A program made the translations under genes and the position numbers. The notes beneath the pieces are model-generated. The model was not told the origin of the DNA. It did not search any database and saw only the letters and a program-made list of their open reading frames with translations. This document shows, piece by piece, positions 1 to 8,959 of a DNA stretch of 64,000 bases (position 1 is the stretch's first letter; every line of letters starts with the position of its first letter). Origin of the DNA: Roseiarcus sp963822215. GTDB taxonomy: Bacteria; Pseudomonadota; Alphaproteobacteria; Rhizobiales; Beijerinckiaceae. Where the stretch lies: assembly GCA_963822215.1 (NCBI GenBank), contig CAWGGX010000016.1, positions 41,693-105,692 of the forward strand, in the 5' to 3' direction.

Positions 1-514
1 CGGCGAGCCAGCGACGCAGCGCCGCCTTGAACGGGCTTGGCAGCCCAGCGCAGTCGCCGAAATCGACAATGTGCAGAGCCCCGCCGGGGGCGACGAGGTC
101 GAGCGCATGGGCAAGCGCTTCGCGCCACGGCGGGATCATCGAGAGCGCGTAGGAGATCATCACCCGCTCGAACGCGGCTCGGCCAAAGAGAGCGACGGGG
201 TCGAAGGCGGTCGCGTCGCCCTGGGCGACAGCGATGCGATCGGCGAGCCCGGCGCGGCGGATCGCCGTCTCGGCCGTGTCGAGCATTTCGCGCGAGACGT
301 CGAGCCCGTGGAAGCGCGCGTCCGGATAGGCGCGCGCCGCCTTGATCAGGTTCCGCCCGGTGCCGCAGCCGATTTCGAGCACGCCGTCGCCGGGTCCCGG
401 ACCGATGCGGGCGATCGCCTCGTCGCGCCCGATGAGATAATATTTGCGGCTGAGATCGTAGATGTGCCGCTGATTGCGGTACATCCTGTCCATCAGCGCC
501 GCGGCGTCGCTCAT
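1..514 (-). CDS. btaB: SAM-dependent methyltransferase, BtaB-like (3' end outside window)
   Basis: This is the 5' part (171 codons) of a class I methyltransferase. BtaB trimethylates diacylglyceryl-homoserine with S-adenosylmethionine to make the betaine lipid DGTS at the membrane. The translation begins MSDAAALMDRMYRNQRHIYD and carries the SAM-binding motif VLEIGCGTGRN at residues 45-55, followed by an acidic end-of-strand residue in FHGLDVSREM. Its ATG overlaps the stop of the upstream btaA homologue as ATGA, so the two are translationally coupled. The family call leans on this pairing, because the methyltransferase fold alone would not give the substrate. The 3' end lies beyond base 1. Confidence 0.8.
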   Translation of the reverse strand, partial: MSDAAALMDRMYRNQRHIYDLSRKYYLIGRDEAIARIGPGPGDGVLEIGCGTGRNLIKAARAYPDARFHGLDVSREMLDTAETAIRRAGLADRIAVAQGDATAFDPVALFGRAAFERVMISYALSMIPPWREALAHALDLVAPGGALHIVDFGDCAGLPSPFKAALRRWLA

Positions 515-1752
515 TCTCTGGCGTCCTTCAGCGCATAGAGATGGAATCCGCCGTAGATGGAGGACCGATCCTGCCGGCCGAATTCGCGGCTCGCCTCCTC
601 GTCATAGCGCCAGCGGCTGAGAATGGTCGCGGGCACGCGACCGGGCAGCAGCCGTTCGTCGGCGGCGGTTCGAAAGATCACGCGCGCGCCGCGCCGGGCG
701 GTGCGGGTGATCTCGGTCCAGAGCGCGGTCAGGTCGGCGTCGTTCATCCAGTCCTGCGCATCGAGCAGCGCGTAGCGGTCGAACCGCGCCCCGGGCTCCC
801 CGCGCAGCGTCTCGGTGAACGTGCGCTGGACGTAGCGCACCCGCTCGGCGCGGCTGCGGACGGCGTCGAAATGCTCGCGCTGCAGATAGGGCGGCAGCGA
901 CGGGTCCGGGCCCGGCGCGTAGCGGCGGCCGAACGCCTGCCAGGCGAAATAATTGTCCGCGACGGCGAAATCGCAGGCCAGCCGCTCGACCCTCTGGCTC
1001 AGTACGGCCCCGATTCCGCGGGGCGAATCGCCGGCCAACGCCCTGTACTGCGCTGGCGGAATGCCGAGCCCGTAAAGCGAGGCCGGCTGCTTCATCATCC
1101 AGCGGACAAGCGGCTTGTCGAAGATCGGCGCCAGCCGCTCCTCGTAAAGTCGTCGCTGCTCGTCGAGGGAACGCGCCTCGAGAATGACCGAAGGGTCGAC
1201 GCCGTGCAGCCGGGCGAGCGCGTGTCCCGCGCCGAGGAAATGGCCAAGCAGGCCGTGCCGATAGAAGTTGTGGGCGAAGACGCCGATCCGCCGCCGTCCG
1301 AACCCCCGGCGTTTGTCCCAGTAGGCGCGGGTCGCCGGATCGAGCTTTTGGCGTAGGAGCCGGTCGTACACGCCCACATTGGCGCGCGCGTCGGCGCGGC
1401 CGAAGAAGCGGAAGAAGGTATCGTAGTCAGGCAGGTTTTCGAGCGCGCAGATTTTCAGCTTGCCGAGCGCGATGTGAGCGCCGTTGAGGTCGACCGCGGT
1501 GACCCCGGCCGGGCCCGCCGTCAAGTAGGACAATACATTGCAGCCGCCAGAAGCGATGGCGATCACCTCGTGGCCCGGACCGATCTCGAGCGCCTTCATG
1601 TCCACAACCGGGTCTTCCCAGATCTGCGGATAGACAAGCTTCGAGAAGGCGAAGGTGAACATACGCTCGAGCACGCCTGCGCGCGTCAAGGGTCGCGCCC
1701 GATGCACGGCGGCCTTGAGGTGCGCGTCGGTCGCCTTGCGAACCGCCTTCAT
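511..1752 (-). CDS. btaA: S-adenosylmethionine:diacylglycerol 3-amino-3-carboxypropyltransferase BtaA
   Basis: BtaA transfers the aminocarboxypropyl group of SAM to diacylglycerol, the first step of DGTS betaine-lipid synthesis. This phosphorus-free lipid replaces phospholipids when phosphate is short in several Rhizobiales. The protein (413 aa) shows the DUF3419/BtaA pattern: FSKLVYPQIWEDPVVDM near the N terminus, then a SAM-binding segment EIGPGHEVIAIASGGCN and the acidic VTAVDLN. I chose the ATG at 1752 (MKAVRKATDAH); a GGGAGA lies about 17 bases upstream. An ATG at 1896 would add 48 low-complexity residues and would place the PHO-box-like site inside the gene. Stop overlaps the start of btaB by four bases. 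Confidence 0.88.
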   Translation of the reverse strand: MKAVRKATDAHLKAAVHRARPLTRAGVLERMFTFAFSKLVYPQIWEDPVVDMKALEIGPGHEVIAIASGGCNVLSYLTAGPAGVTAVDLNGAHIALGKLKICALENLPDYDTFFRFFGRADARANVGVYDRLLRQKLDPATRAYWDKRRGFGRRRIGVFAHNFYRHGLLGHFLGAGHALARLHGVDPSVILEARSLDEQRRLYEERLAPIFDKPLVRWMMKQPASLYGLGIPPAQYRALAGDSPRGIGAVLSQRVERLACDFAVADNYFAWQAFGRRYAPGPDPSLPPYLQREHFDAVRSRAERVRYVQRTFTETLRGEPGARFDRYALLDAQDWMNDADLTALWTEITRTARRGARVIFRTAADERLLPGRVPATILSRWRYDEEASREFGRQDRSSIYGGFHLYALKDARE

Positions 1753-1814
1753 GGAATGCCGCAACGCTTTCTCCCGCCGCTGGGTTTCGGATCGCGCCGC
1801 GCTAGATGAGTCAC

Positions 1815-1832
1815 GTGACGGACGCGTGACGG
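1815..1832 (-). promoter_or_regulatory. PHO-box-like direct repeat upstream of btaA
   Basis: Read on the minus strand, two 7-mers CCGTCAC are separated by gcgt, an exact 11-base period. The PhoB consensus is two CTGTCAT 7-mers with 4-base spacers, and each half here matches at 5 of 7 positions. The site lies about 63 bases upstream of the chosen btaA start, a normal place for activation. PhoB control of DGTS synthesis is known in Sinorhizobium; its use here is inferred. Confidence 0.5.
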
Positions 1833-1907
1833 CCGGGCTTCGATCAAAGCCGAAGCGCTCCTCGCGTTGCGCAAGGATGTGCGCCGCGCTCGCCAAAAAT
1901 GGGTGAG

Positions 1908-1952
1908 AGAAAAAAAGAGCGGATCGGCTGGGAGGGGGCCCGCCGATCCGCT
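1908..1952 (-). terminator. Rho-independent terminator after the D-Ala-D-Ala carboxypeptidase gene
   Basis: A perfect 11-bp inverted repeat (AGCGGATCGGC / GCCGATCCGCT, 1918-1928 and 1942-1952) encloses a 13-base loop and is followed on the minus strand by CT and then a run of seven Ts. It lies about 255 bases past the carboxypeptidase stop. Apart from this and the PHO-box-like site, I see nothing in the 455 bases between the two genes. Confidence 0.75.
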
Positions 1953-2207
1953 AGCCGCGACAAGATACCTTCGGTCCGACTTGGCGCTCGGGGGCTGGGG
2001 GGCAAGAAAACCGAGCAAACCGCGAACCGATCTCGCGCGGCACGAGCTTAAGATGACCAATGCTTACGGCAGTCGCTTGTTCGCATCCGGGCCAAACTAA
2101 GGCATTACGCGAACCATTTGTGACAGCTTCGGCTTACGCCGAAAGGGACTCGGAAACGCCGCCTATTCGCTCGCACGACTGCGGTTCTGCAGCCTCCCTC
2201 GGCCCCG

Positions 2208-3569
2208 TTACTGGTCGCCTGGCGGCTTTGGCGGCGGCGTGACCGGGTCGGCCTTCGCGGCCTCGGCAGTCTTCGGGGTTTTCGCGGAAGCCTTGGCCGT
2301 TGCGCCATGCCTCACCGGCTTCAAGTGATGCTTGTGCTCCGCCGGCGGTGTCCGCACCACGGTCTGCAGCGCCCGCGGAGCGTTCGGCTCGCCCGTCGCG
2401 CTCGCGCTATCGATCGCGTCCGGCTGGTCTCCCGCGTAGGCCTTGGCGCCGGACGGCGCCTCCGCCACAGCGGAAGTGTTGCGCGGACCCAGAACCGGGC
2501 CGTTCCAGCCGGCGACCGGGCCGATGAACACCGGCACCGGGTCGAACTGCGGCCGCTCGTCGGAAAGCACGGTGCGGGTCGGGGCGCCCGACGCCGCGAC
2601 GGCCGCGATTGCGCCGCCGCCTCGGCCGCCCGAGCCCGCGCTCGTCTGCTCCTCCGCGCCCTCGTCTTCCTCCGCCGCGATCGCCGCGGCGCCGCGATGC
2701 AGGCAGACGTTGGCGCGCGAATTGGGCGGCCCCCCGCCGGCGGACGGCAGCGAATCCAGAGATCCTGAGCCGCCGCCCATGGCGAAGCCGCGGTCGAACA
2801 GATCGGCCGCCTCCTGGTTGCGCAGCCTGGTCGAAGGCATGCCAAGGACGACCGTGATCAGGCGCCGGCCATAATGGTTGGCGGTCGCCACCACATTGAA
2901 CCCAGCCGGGCAGGTGAACCCGGTCTTCATCCCGTCGGCGCCGGGATAGCGGCCGAGCAGGCCGTTGTGGTTGCGGATGATCTGGGAGCCGAGTTGCAGT
3001 TCGCCGATGTCGAAAAGGCCGGCGCGCTCGGGAAACTCGCGCAACAGGGCCCGGGCGATCATCGCCATGTCGCGCGCCGAGGAGTAGTGCTCGGGATTGT
3101 GCAGCCCGTTCGGGTTGACGAAATGCGATTCGTGCAGCCCGATCTTCTGGGCCTCGGCGTTCATCTCCGCCGCGAAGGCCTCCACCGAGCCCGAGACGCC
3201 CTCGGCGACCGTCACGGCGGTGTCGTTTGGCGACTTCACCATCAACATCTTGAGGGCGTTGTCGAGCGTGACCTCCGTGCCCGGCCGGAAGCCCATCTTG
3301 GAGGGCGCCTGGCTTGCCGCGCGCGCCGAGACGACGAGCGGCGTGTCCATGGTCAACCGGCCGGCGCGCACCGCGTCGAGCGCGACATAGACCGTCATCA
3401 GCTTGGTCAGCGACGCGGGATACCAGATCTCGGTCGATTCTTTCTCGATCAGCACCTGTCCGCTGTCGGCGTCGGCGACGAGATAGGGAGTCGCGCAGGC
3501 GGCGGAGGCGGACAAAGCCAGCGCTGCGGCGGCGGCCAGCCGCCCGATGCAAGAAACGCCAAAAGGCAT
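2208..3569 (-). CDS. D-alanyl-D-alanine carboxypeptidase (penicillin-binding protein 5/6 type)
   Basis: A periplasmic serine peptidase (453 aa) that trims the terminal D-Ala from peptidoglycan stem peptides and so limits cross-linking. An N-terminal signal peptide ends near SASAACA. All three peptidase S11 motifs are present: SxxK as S53-L-T-K56, SxN as S113-P-N115, and KTG at 215-217. The C-terminal third (from about residue 270) is Ala/Pro/Arg-rich and low in complexity; I see no amphipathic membrane anchor of the usual PBP5 kind, so localisation is unclear. The start at 3569 has GAAGGAG 9-15 bases upstream. Single gene, followed by its own terminator. Confidence 0.9.
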   Translation of the reverse strand: MPFGVSCIGRLAAAAALALSASAACATPYLVADADSGQVLIEKESTEIWYPASLTKLMTVYVALDAVRAGRLTMDTPLVVSARAASQAPSKMGFRPGTEVTLDNALKMLMVKSPNDTAVTVAEGVSGSVEAFAAEMNAEAQKIGLHESHFVNPNGLHNPEHYSSARDMAMIARALLREFPERAGLFDIGELQLGSQIIRNHNGLLGRYPGADGMKTGFTCPAGFNVVATANHYGRRLITVVLGMPSTRLRNQEAADLFDRGFAMGGGSGSLDSLPSAGGGPPNSRANVCLHRGAAAIAAEEDEGAEEQTSAGSGGRGGGAIAAVAASGAPTRTVLSDERPQFDPVPVFIGPVAGWNGPVLGPRNTSAVAEAPSGAKAYAGDQPDAIDSASATGEPNAPRALQTVVRTPPAEHKHHLKPVRHGATAKASAKTPKTAEAAKADPVTPPPKPPGDQ

Positions 3570-3822
3570 GCCAACCCGCTCCTTCGACGCCGAAAGCCTT
3601 GCAGGCTCTTAGAGGAGAACGCCGGCAAGCTCAAGTTTGGACGGATCGACGGCTGCGTCGGCTGGCTCAACCCGCTGGCGACCGTCCAGGGTTCGGCGCT
3701 CAAGAGCCGACCGCGCGCCACGGCGAGACAGCCTTCCATGTGTCGGGCGCATCGTCGCTGTGATAACGGTGCGATCTTCAAAGAGGCGAAGCAACCGCCG
3801 AGCGATTTGCGGATTTCCGTGC

Positions 3823-4680
3823 ATGGATCGGAACCACGAGCCTTTGGATTCTCAGGGGGCCGCCAGAGCCCTCATATGGTGGGCGGAGGCCGGAGGCGGC
3901 TTCACCCTGAACGAGCGGCCGACCGATCGTTTTGCCGCGCCGGCGGCAATCCCCGATCGGCCGGCGGACCGCGCCGCTCCTCCCGCTCCCTCCGTCCGGC
4001 CGTCCCCCGAGGCGCCGGCGCGCCGGGAAACCGCTCGCCACTCCGGGGGGCCAGCCCCGGCGGCCGCGACCGAACTCGCCGGCTCGGCCGAGGACCTGCC
4101 CGCCCTGCGGGCCGCGCTCGAGCGGTTCGAGGGCTGCGCGCTGAAAAAGACCGCAACCCAGCTCGTCTTTTCCGACGGGGTCCCAGGCTCGCGCGTGATG
4201 TTCGTCGGCGAGGCGCCGGGCGCCGACGAGGACCGGATCGGACGTCCTTTCGTCGGGCGGGCCGGGCAATTGCTCGACCGTATGCTCGCGGCGATCGGAT
4301 TGGACCGAAGCCAAGTCTATATCGCCAATGTCGTGCCTTGGCGGCCGCCCGGCAACCGGACGCCGACGCCCGAAGAGACGCAGGCCTGCCTGCCCTTCAT
4401 CCGGCGGCAAATCGAACTCGCCGCCCCCGAGATTCTCGTCTGTCTCGGCCTCCCCTCCGCCCAGACGCTGCTCGGCATCCGCACCGGCATCACGCGGGCG
4501 CGGGGATCATGGTTCACCTACGAGCAGGGGGATGGACGCGCCATTCGCGCGATCGCCATGCTCCATCCCGCGTACCTATTGCGGCAGCCGTCTCAGAAGC
4601 GCGCCGCGTGGGCCGACATGCGCGCGCTGGCCGCGGCGCTGGCGGCTCCCTCTCCGGATGTGAGTGCGGCGCGAGAGTGA
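3823..4680 (+). CDS. Uracil-DNA glycosylase, family 4 (Fe-S) type
   Basis: Removes uracil from DNA to start base-excision repair. The 285-aa protein has a disordered, Pro/Ala-rich N terminus (about 35-85) and a C-terminal UDG fold with motif GEAPGADEDRIGRPF (129-143), the VPWRPPGNRTPTP loop (171-183) and the HPAYLLRQP motif (248-256). Of the four cysteines that bind the 4Fe-4S cluster in family 4, three are visible: C105, C189 and C207 (C-x17-C). The first cysteine of the usual CxxC is absent (RFEGC), which I recall from other alphaproteobacterial members. Start chosen at the ATG of MDRNHEP; a longer frame upstream reads as noncoding. Divergent from the carboxypeptidase gene. Confidence 0.85.
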   Translation: MDRNHEPLDSQGAARALIWWAEAGGGFTLNERPTDRFAAPAAIPDRPADRAAPPAPSVRPSPEAPARRETARHSGGPAPAAATELAGSAEDLPALRAALERFEGCALKKTATQLVFSDGVPGSRVMFVGEAPGADEDRIGRPFVGRAGQLLDRMLAAIGLDRSQVYIANVVPWRPPGNRTPTPEETQACLPFIRRQIELAAPEILVCLGLPSAQTLLGIRTGITRARGSWFTYEQGDGRAIRAIAMLHPAYLLRQPSQKRAAWADMRALAAALAAPSPDVSAARE

Positions 4681-4704
4681 GGGAGCAGGGCCGGGCCGGG
4701 CCGC

Positions 4705-5478
4705 TCACCGATTCTTGAACGCCGCCGGTCGCTTTTCGATGAAGGCCTTCATGCCTTCCTTCTGGTCTTCGGTGGCGAAGAGGGAGTGGAAGATGCGGCG
4801 CTCGAAGCGGATTCCTTCCCAGAGCGTCGTCTCGTAGGCCCGGTTTACGCTCTCCTTGGCGGCGTAGACGGCGGAGGCGGACATCGAGGCGATCGTGTCC
4901 GCGGTCTTGATCGCTTCCTCGACCAGCGAGGCGGCCGGCACGATCCGCGAGACGAGGCCCGAGCGCTCGGCCTCGGCCGCGTCCATCATCCGTCCGGTCA
5001 GGCACATCTCCATCGCCTTGGACTTGCCGACAAAGCGGGTGAGCCGCTGCGTCCCGCCCGCGCCCGGAATGACGCCGAGCTTGATCTCGGGCTGGCCGAA
5101 TTTCGCCGTGTCGGCGGCGAGAATGAAATCGCACATCATGGCGAGCTCGCAACCGCCGCCGAGCGCAAAACCCGCCACCGCCGCGATCACCGGCTTGCGG
5201 GTTTTGGCCACGTTTTCCCAACGCGAGATGAAGTCGCCCAGAAAAACGTCGGCGAAGCTTTTGTCCCTCATCTCCTTGATGTCGGCGCCGGCGGCGAAGG
5301 CCTTGTCCGAGCCAGTCAGCACGATCGCCGCGATCCCCGGGTCGGTCTCAAACGCCTCGAGCGCCTTGTTGAGGTCCTCGATCAGGGGCGACGACAGCGC
5401 GTTCAGCGCATGCGGCCGGTTGAGCCGGATGAGACCGACTTTGCCGTGGGTTTCGACGAGGATGTTTTCGTAGGTCAT
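4705..5478 (-). CDS. Enoyl-CoA hydratase (crotonase family)
   Basis: Hydrates trans-2-enoyl-CoA to 3-hydroxyacyl-CoA in fatty-acid or related beta-oxidation. The 257-aa length is typical. The oxyanion-hole segment AFAAGADIKEM (60-70) is present, and both catalytic glutamates are in place: E111 in GGGCELAMM and E131 in GQPEIKLGVIPGAGG. This supports true hydratase activity rather than a divergent crotonase. It stands alone, converging with the UDG gene only 24 bases away. The physiological substrate cannot be told from the sequence. Confidence 0.9.
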   Translation of the reverse strand: MTYENILVETHGKVGLIRLNRPHALNALSSPLIEDLNKALEAFETDPGIAAIVLTGSDKAFAAGADIKEMRDKSFADVFLGDFISRWENVAKTRKPVIAAVAGFALGGGCELAMMCDFILAADTAKFGQPEIKLGVIPGAGGTQRLTRFVGKSKAMEMCLTGRMMDAAEAERSGLVSRIVPAASLVEEAIKTADTIASMSASAVYAAKESVNRAYETTLWEGIRFERRIFHSLFATEDQKEGMKAFIEKRPAAFKNR

Positions 5479-5694
5479 TGAGGCGCGCCTCCTGGACTAG
5501 CTCCCAGGGAGGCCTAGCCAATTGGCGGGCGCGTGAAAAGGGGATGCGCGACGCATTCGCGTCCTGCGGCCCGTCTGGCCGCTGGCGGCGACGACGACAC
5601 CCCCGGTGTCCGCGCTCCGGCTGGCAGCCCCTTCGGACCCCCACCTGAGCGCGGTTAAGTGGCCGTCAACCGCTCTGGAGACGGAATTTTCGTC

Positions 5695-5949
5695 TTACTG
5701 ATAGTAGTAATAGTGGTGCGGTCGCCAGCCGTAATGATGGTAGTAGTGCGGATGGCGCGTCATCGCATTGCCGACCGCCGCGCCGCCGACCCCGCCGACC
5801 ACCGCGCCAACCGGACCGCCGACGACCGCGCCGCCGACAGCTCCCGCCACGCCGCCCGTGACCGCGCCAGCTTGATCGGCTTGCGCGCCGTACGACGCGC
5901 CGAGCGTTACGCCTGCCGCCAGAGCGGCCGCGACAATCTTCAAGACCAT
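5695..5949 (-). CDS. Small secreted glycine-zipper protein
   Basis: An 84-residue protein with a signal peptide (MVLKIVAAALAAGVTLGASY, cleavage probably after GAQA) and a central glycine-zipper segment with GG(A/V)VGG repeats (about residues 30-60), which usually packs as paired membrane helices. The tail is rich in His and Tyr (HPHYYHHYGWRPHHYYYYQ). Such proteins are common in Rhizobiales and have no assigned function; metal binding by the tail is only a guess. GGAGG lies 6-10 bases before the ATG. Confidence 0.75.
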   Translation of the reverse strand: MVLKIVAAALAAGVTLGASYGAQADQAGAVTGGVAGAVGGAVVGGPVGAVVGGVGGAAVGNAMTRHPHYYHHYGWRPHHYYYYQ

Positions 5950-6192
5950 AGACGCCTCCAAATTCATTGAGGGACGGCAACAGCCGTTCCGAGACGTTGA
6001 ACGCGTCAACGCGCAACCGGTTCCCCCGGCCGAACAGATTCGAAACCGGAAAGTCGCAAGCCCGCGCTCGAAATGACGACGCAAGCCTCGGTTGCGACAC
6101 AGAACGAGGTGACCTCGCCGAAAAAAGTCGTACACTTTGCGCGTGGGCCGGTCGCAATGCCCTCCCCAAACCCGAATGCGGAGAGACGCCCC

Positions 6193-8370
6193 ATGCCTCC
6201 CACTCCCGCCTCTGCCGCCTTCGCGGGCCTTGAGACTACGGAACCCCTCACGCCGGAAGAGATCGACCGGCGCGCCCGGGATTTGCGCGCCCGGCTTAGC
6301 CTCGACGAAAAGATCAGTTTGATGCACGGCCTGTTGCCGATCTGGCGCGGGCTTGCCGAGATGACCGCCGCGAACGGCTACAGCAGCCGGGTCTGGCCAG
6401 CCGGCGAGATCGCGCGGCTCGGCGTTCCCGGCATCCGCTTTTCCGACGGGCCGCGTGGCATCATTCTGGACGGCGCGACCACCTTCCCGGTTTCCATGGC
6501 CCGCGGCGCGACCTTCGACGCGGACCTCGAGGAGCGTGTCGGCGACGCCATCGGCCGGGAATTGCGCGCGCTCGGCGGCAATTATTTCGGCGGCGTCTGC
6601 ATCAATCTTTTGCGCCACCCCGCCTGGGGCCGCGCCCAGGAGACCTATGGAGAGGACCCAGCGCATCTCGGCGCGATGGGGGCGGCGCTGACGCGCGGCG
6701 TGCAGCGCCACGTGATGGCCTGCGTCAAGCATTACGCACTCAACTCGATGGAGAATGCGCGCTTCAAGGTCGATGTGACCATTTCCCCGCGTGCGCTGCA
6801 CGAGATCTACCTACCCCACTTCCGCCGTGTGGTCGCGGAGGGGGTCGCCTCGGTGATGAGCGCCTACAACAGCGTCAACGGCGAGTGGGCCGGGCAGAAC
6901 CGTGCGCTCCTGACCGACATTCTCAAGCAGCAATGGGGCTTCGACGGTTTCGTGGTGACGGATTTTATCTTCGGCATGCGCGACGCCAGAACCGCAGCGC
7001 TCGCGGGACAGGACGTCGAGATGCCCTTCGCCCTGCTGTTCGCCCGTGACCTCAAGGGCCTGGTCGAGCGCGGAGAGGTTCCGGCGGAGCGGGTCGACGA
7101 CGCGGCCCTGCGCGTGCTGCGCCAGCTGCTGCGCTTCGGTCAGGGCCGCGACCCCCGGGATTACCCGCCGGACGCAGTCGGCTGCGAGGCCCATCGCAAG
7201 CTTGCGCGGGAGGCGGCCGAAAAAAGCATCGTGCTGCTCAAGAACGAGGGCGGACTCCTGCCGCTCGAGGGCGTGCGGCGCATCGCGGTCATCGGGCGCC
7301 TCGCCGATGTTCCGAACACCGGCGACGGCGGTTCGAGCAACACGCGGCCGGCCCATGTGGTCACGCCGCTGCAGGGCCTCCGCGCCGCTGTGGACAAGAC
7401 GGTCGCCATCGACTACGACGACGGCGCCGATCCGGCGCGCGCCGCCGCCCTCGCCAAGAGCGCGGATGTGGCGCTGGTCGTCGCCGGCTACACCCACGCC
7501 GACGAGGGCGAATACATTCCCCCCGACATCTTCGCCGCTTTCGTCCCGAGCTTCCCGCCGCCCGGGCCTCAGGACATGGCCTTTGCCCAGAGGATGCAGG
7601 CGGGCGACACGGACCCCGGCCTTGCGCTTGGCGGCGACCGCGAACGGCTCAGCCTCAATCCGCTCGACGAGGCGCTGATCCAGGCGGTGACGGCGGCGAA
7701 CCCGAAAACGGTCGTCGCCGTCATGGCGGGCAGCGCGGTGATCATGGAGGCCTGGCGGGAGCAGGCGGCCGCGATCCTGATGCTGTGGTACCCGGGCATG
7801 GAAGGCGGTCACGCGCTGGCCGACGTGCTCTTCGGCCGCGTCAACCCGAGCGGCCGGCTGCCCTGCGTCTTTCCCGCCCGCGCCGAGGATCTGCCGGTGT
7901 TCGACCGAGACGCGACAGCGATCACCTACGACTTGTGGCACGGCTACCGCAAGATGGAGCGCGACGGCGCGGCGCCCGCTTTCCCGTTCGGCTTTGGCCT
8001 CTCCTACTCCCGGTTCGAATACGCGAGCCTGCGGCTGGCGAAAGACCAGCTTTCGGCTTCCGATGGTCTCGAGGCGACCGTCGATGTGACGAACGTCAGC
8101 GATCGCCCCGGCGAGGAGGTCGTTCAGCTCTACGTCGCGGCGATAGCCTCGAAGGTGGAGCGGGCGCCGAAGGAATTGAAAGCCTTCGCGCGGGCGGCGC
8201 TCGGTCCCGGCGAGACGCGCGCCGTGCGGCTTGTCGTGCCCGTGGCCGAACTCGCTTATTATGACGAAGGCGCCGCGGACTGGGTGGTCGAGTCGATCGC
8301 TTACGCCGCGATCGTCGGGCGGCATTCCCTGGACCCGGGCGCGTTGCGGGCGGCCTTCACGGTCGCCTGA
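6193..8370 (+). CDS. Glycoside hydrolase family 3 (beta-glucosidase-like)
   Basis: A retaining glycosidase of about 725 aa. The N-terminal GH3 barrel carries the catalytic nucleophile D257 in FVVTDFIFGM; the more common residue after the Asp is Trp. The GH3 C domain follows (EKSIVLLKNEGGLLPL onward), with the hallmark FPFGFGLSYSRFEY, and the protein ends in a fibronectin-III-like domain. I see no signal peptide, so it is likely cytoplasmic. The ATG at 6193 has GGAGAG upstream; ATGs at 6157 and 6073 are possible. The sugar substrate is not predictable here. Its last 135 bases reappear, decayed, about 450 bases downstream. Confidence 0.88.
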   Translation: MPPTPASAAFAGLETTEPLTPEEIDRRARDLRARLSLDEKISLMHGLLPIWRGLAEMTAANGYSSRVWPAGEIARLGVPGIRFSDGPRGIILDGATTFPVSMARGATFDADLEERVGDAIGRELRALGGNYFGGVCINLLRHPAWGRAQETYGEDPAHLGAMGAALTRGVQRHVMACVKHYALNSMENARFKVDVTISPRALHEIYLPHFRRVVAEGVASVMSAYNSVNGEWAGQNRALLTDILKQQWGFDGFVVTDFIFGMRDARTAALAGQDVEMPFALLFARDLKGLVERGEVPAERVDDAALRVLRQLLRFGQGRDPRDYPPDAVGCEAHRKLAREAAEKSIVLLKNEGGLLPLEGVRRIAVIGRLADVPNTGDGGSSNTRPAHVVTPLQGLRAAVDKTVAIDYDDGADPARAAALAKSADVALVVAGYTHADEGEYIPPDIFAAFVPSFPPPGPQDMAFAQRMQAGDTDPGLALGGDRERLSLNPLDEALIQAVTAANPKTVVAVMAGSAVIMEAWREQAAAILMLWYPGMEGGHALADVLFGRVNPSGRLPCVFPARAEDLPVFDRDATAITYDLWHGYRKMERDGAAPAFPFGFGLSYSRFEYASLRLAKDQLSASDGLEATVDVTNVSDRPGEEVVQLYVAAIASKVERAPKELKAFARAALGPGETRAVRLVVPVAELAYYDEGAADWVVESIAYAAIVGRHSLDPGALRAAFTVA

Positions 8371-8734
8371 ACGCGGCGACGGCGGCGCGCCCAAGCCGAG
8401 CGAACCTGCTTTCGCAACGGCTAAAACGTGATGACTTGAGATCGAGTCGCGCGGCAAGCCCTCATCCGGCCCTTCGCGCCTTGAGGTCAACAGACACACA
8501 CGCCCGGCTCACGCCAGGGTCGGCGATCGAAAGAAACACCTATTTTGATTTGACAGCTGTGCGGACCCGCCGCAGTGATCTTGCTCACATTGCTCCTACG
8601 CAATGGAAGATAAGAAAAATTCTGGCGAAGAATGAGAACGATGTTCAGTTCGCCTCCCGGAACAGGCGCGTGGCGCGGGGGCGGGCTGCGCCGCGCGCCA
8701 ATCCCCTTGAAAGCCGAATGTCGCCGAGGACCGG
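8371..8734. other. Intergenic stretch, no gene seen
   Basis: I see no convincing gene in these 364 bases. A short CCTCATCCGGCCC piece near 8460 resembles the core of the REP-like palindromes found elsewhere in the window. The stretch around 8540-8640 is noticeably more AT-rich than its surroundings. Confidence 0.5.
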
Positions 8735-8880
8735 TTCGAAGGCAGAGCGCGCCGAAGAATTTGAGGGCTTTGGCGCTCCGCCGCTGGGGCGCTGCGAGAC
8801 GCGTGCCGCGCGGCATGTCGCGCCCGTCGCCGAACTTGCCTATGGCGACAAGGCCGCCGCGGACCGGGTGGTCGAGCCTT
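8735..8880 (+). pseudogene. Decayed duplicate of the 3' end of the upstream GH3 gene
   Basis: The translation ERAEEFEGFGAPPLGRCE... followed by RHVAPVAELAYGDKAAADRVVE lines up residue by residue with the GH3 C terminus (ERAPKELKAFARAALGPGE... and RLVVPVAELAYYDEGAADWVVE, bases 8158-8292). The nucleotide match is clear but imperfect, so the duplication is old. No GH3 catalytic part is present. It is best read as the relic of a second GH3 gene or of a recombination event. Confidence 0.7.
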
Positions 8881-8959
8881 GAAAGGCGATGTAACGAACG
8901 CCAGATTTGCCGCGAAGAGCAGCCGACATCAACGTCTCGAGACGAGAAGGAGTCCCCTT

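Noticed and set aside
2874..4718. 614-codon open frame on the plus strand over the carboxypeptidase and UDG genes
   Set aside because: It is the antisense and off-frame shadow of two well-supported genes in GC-rich DNA.
5695..6801. 368-codon minus-strand frame ending in the glycine-zipper protein
   Set aside because: Only the last 84 codons form a credible protein with a signal peptide and ribosome-binding site; the rest is antisense to the GH3 gene.
8436..8882. 148-codon open frame upstream of msrA as a gene
   Set aside because: Only its end resembles protein, and that part is a decayed copy of the GH3 C terminus; the rest has no family features.
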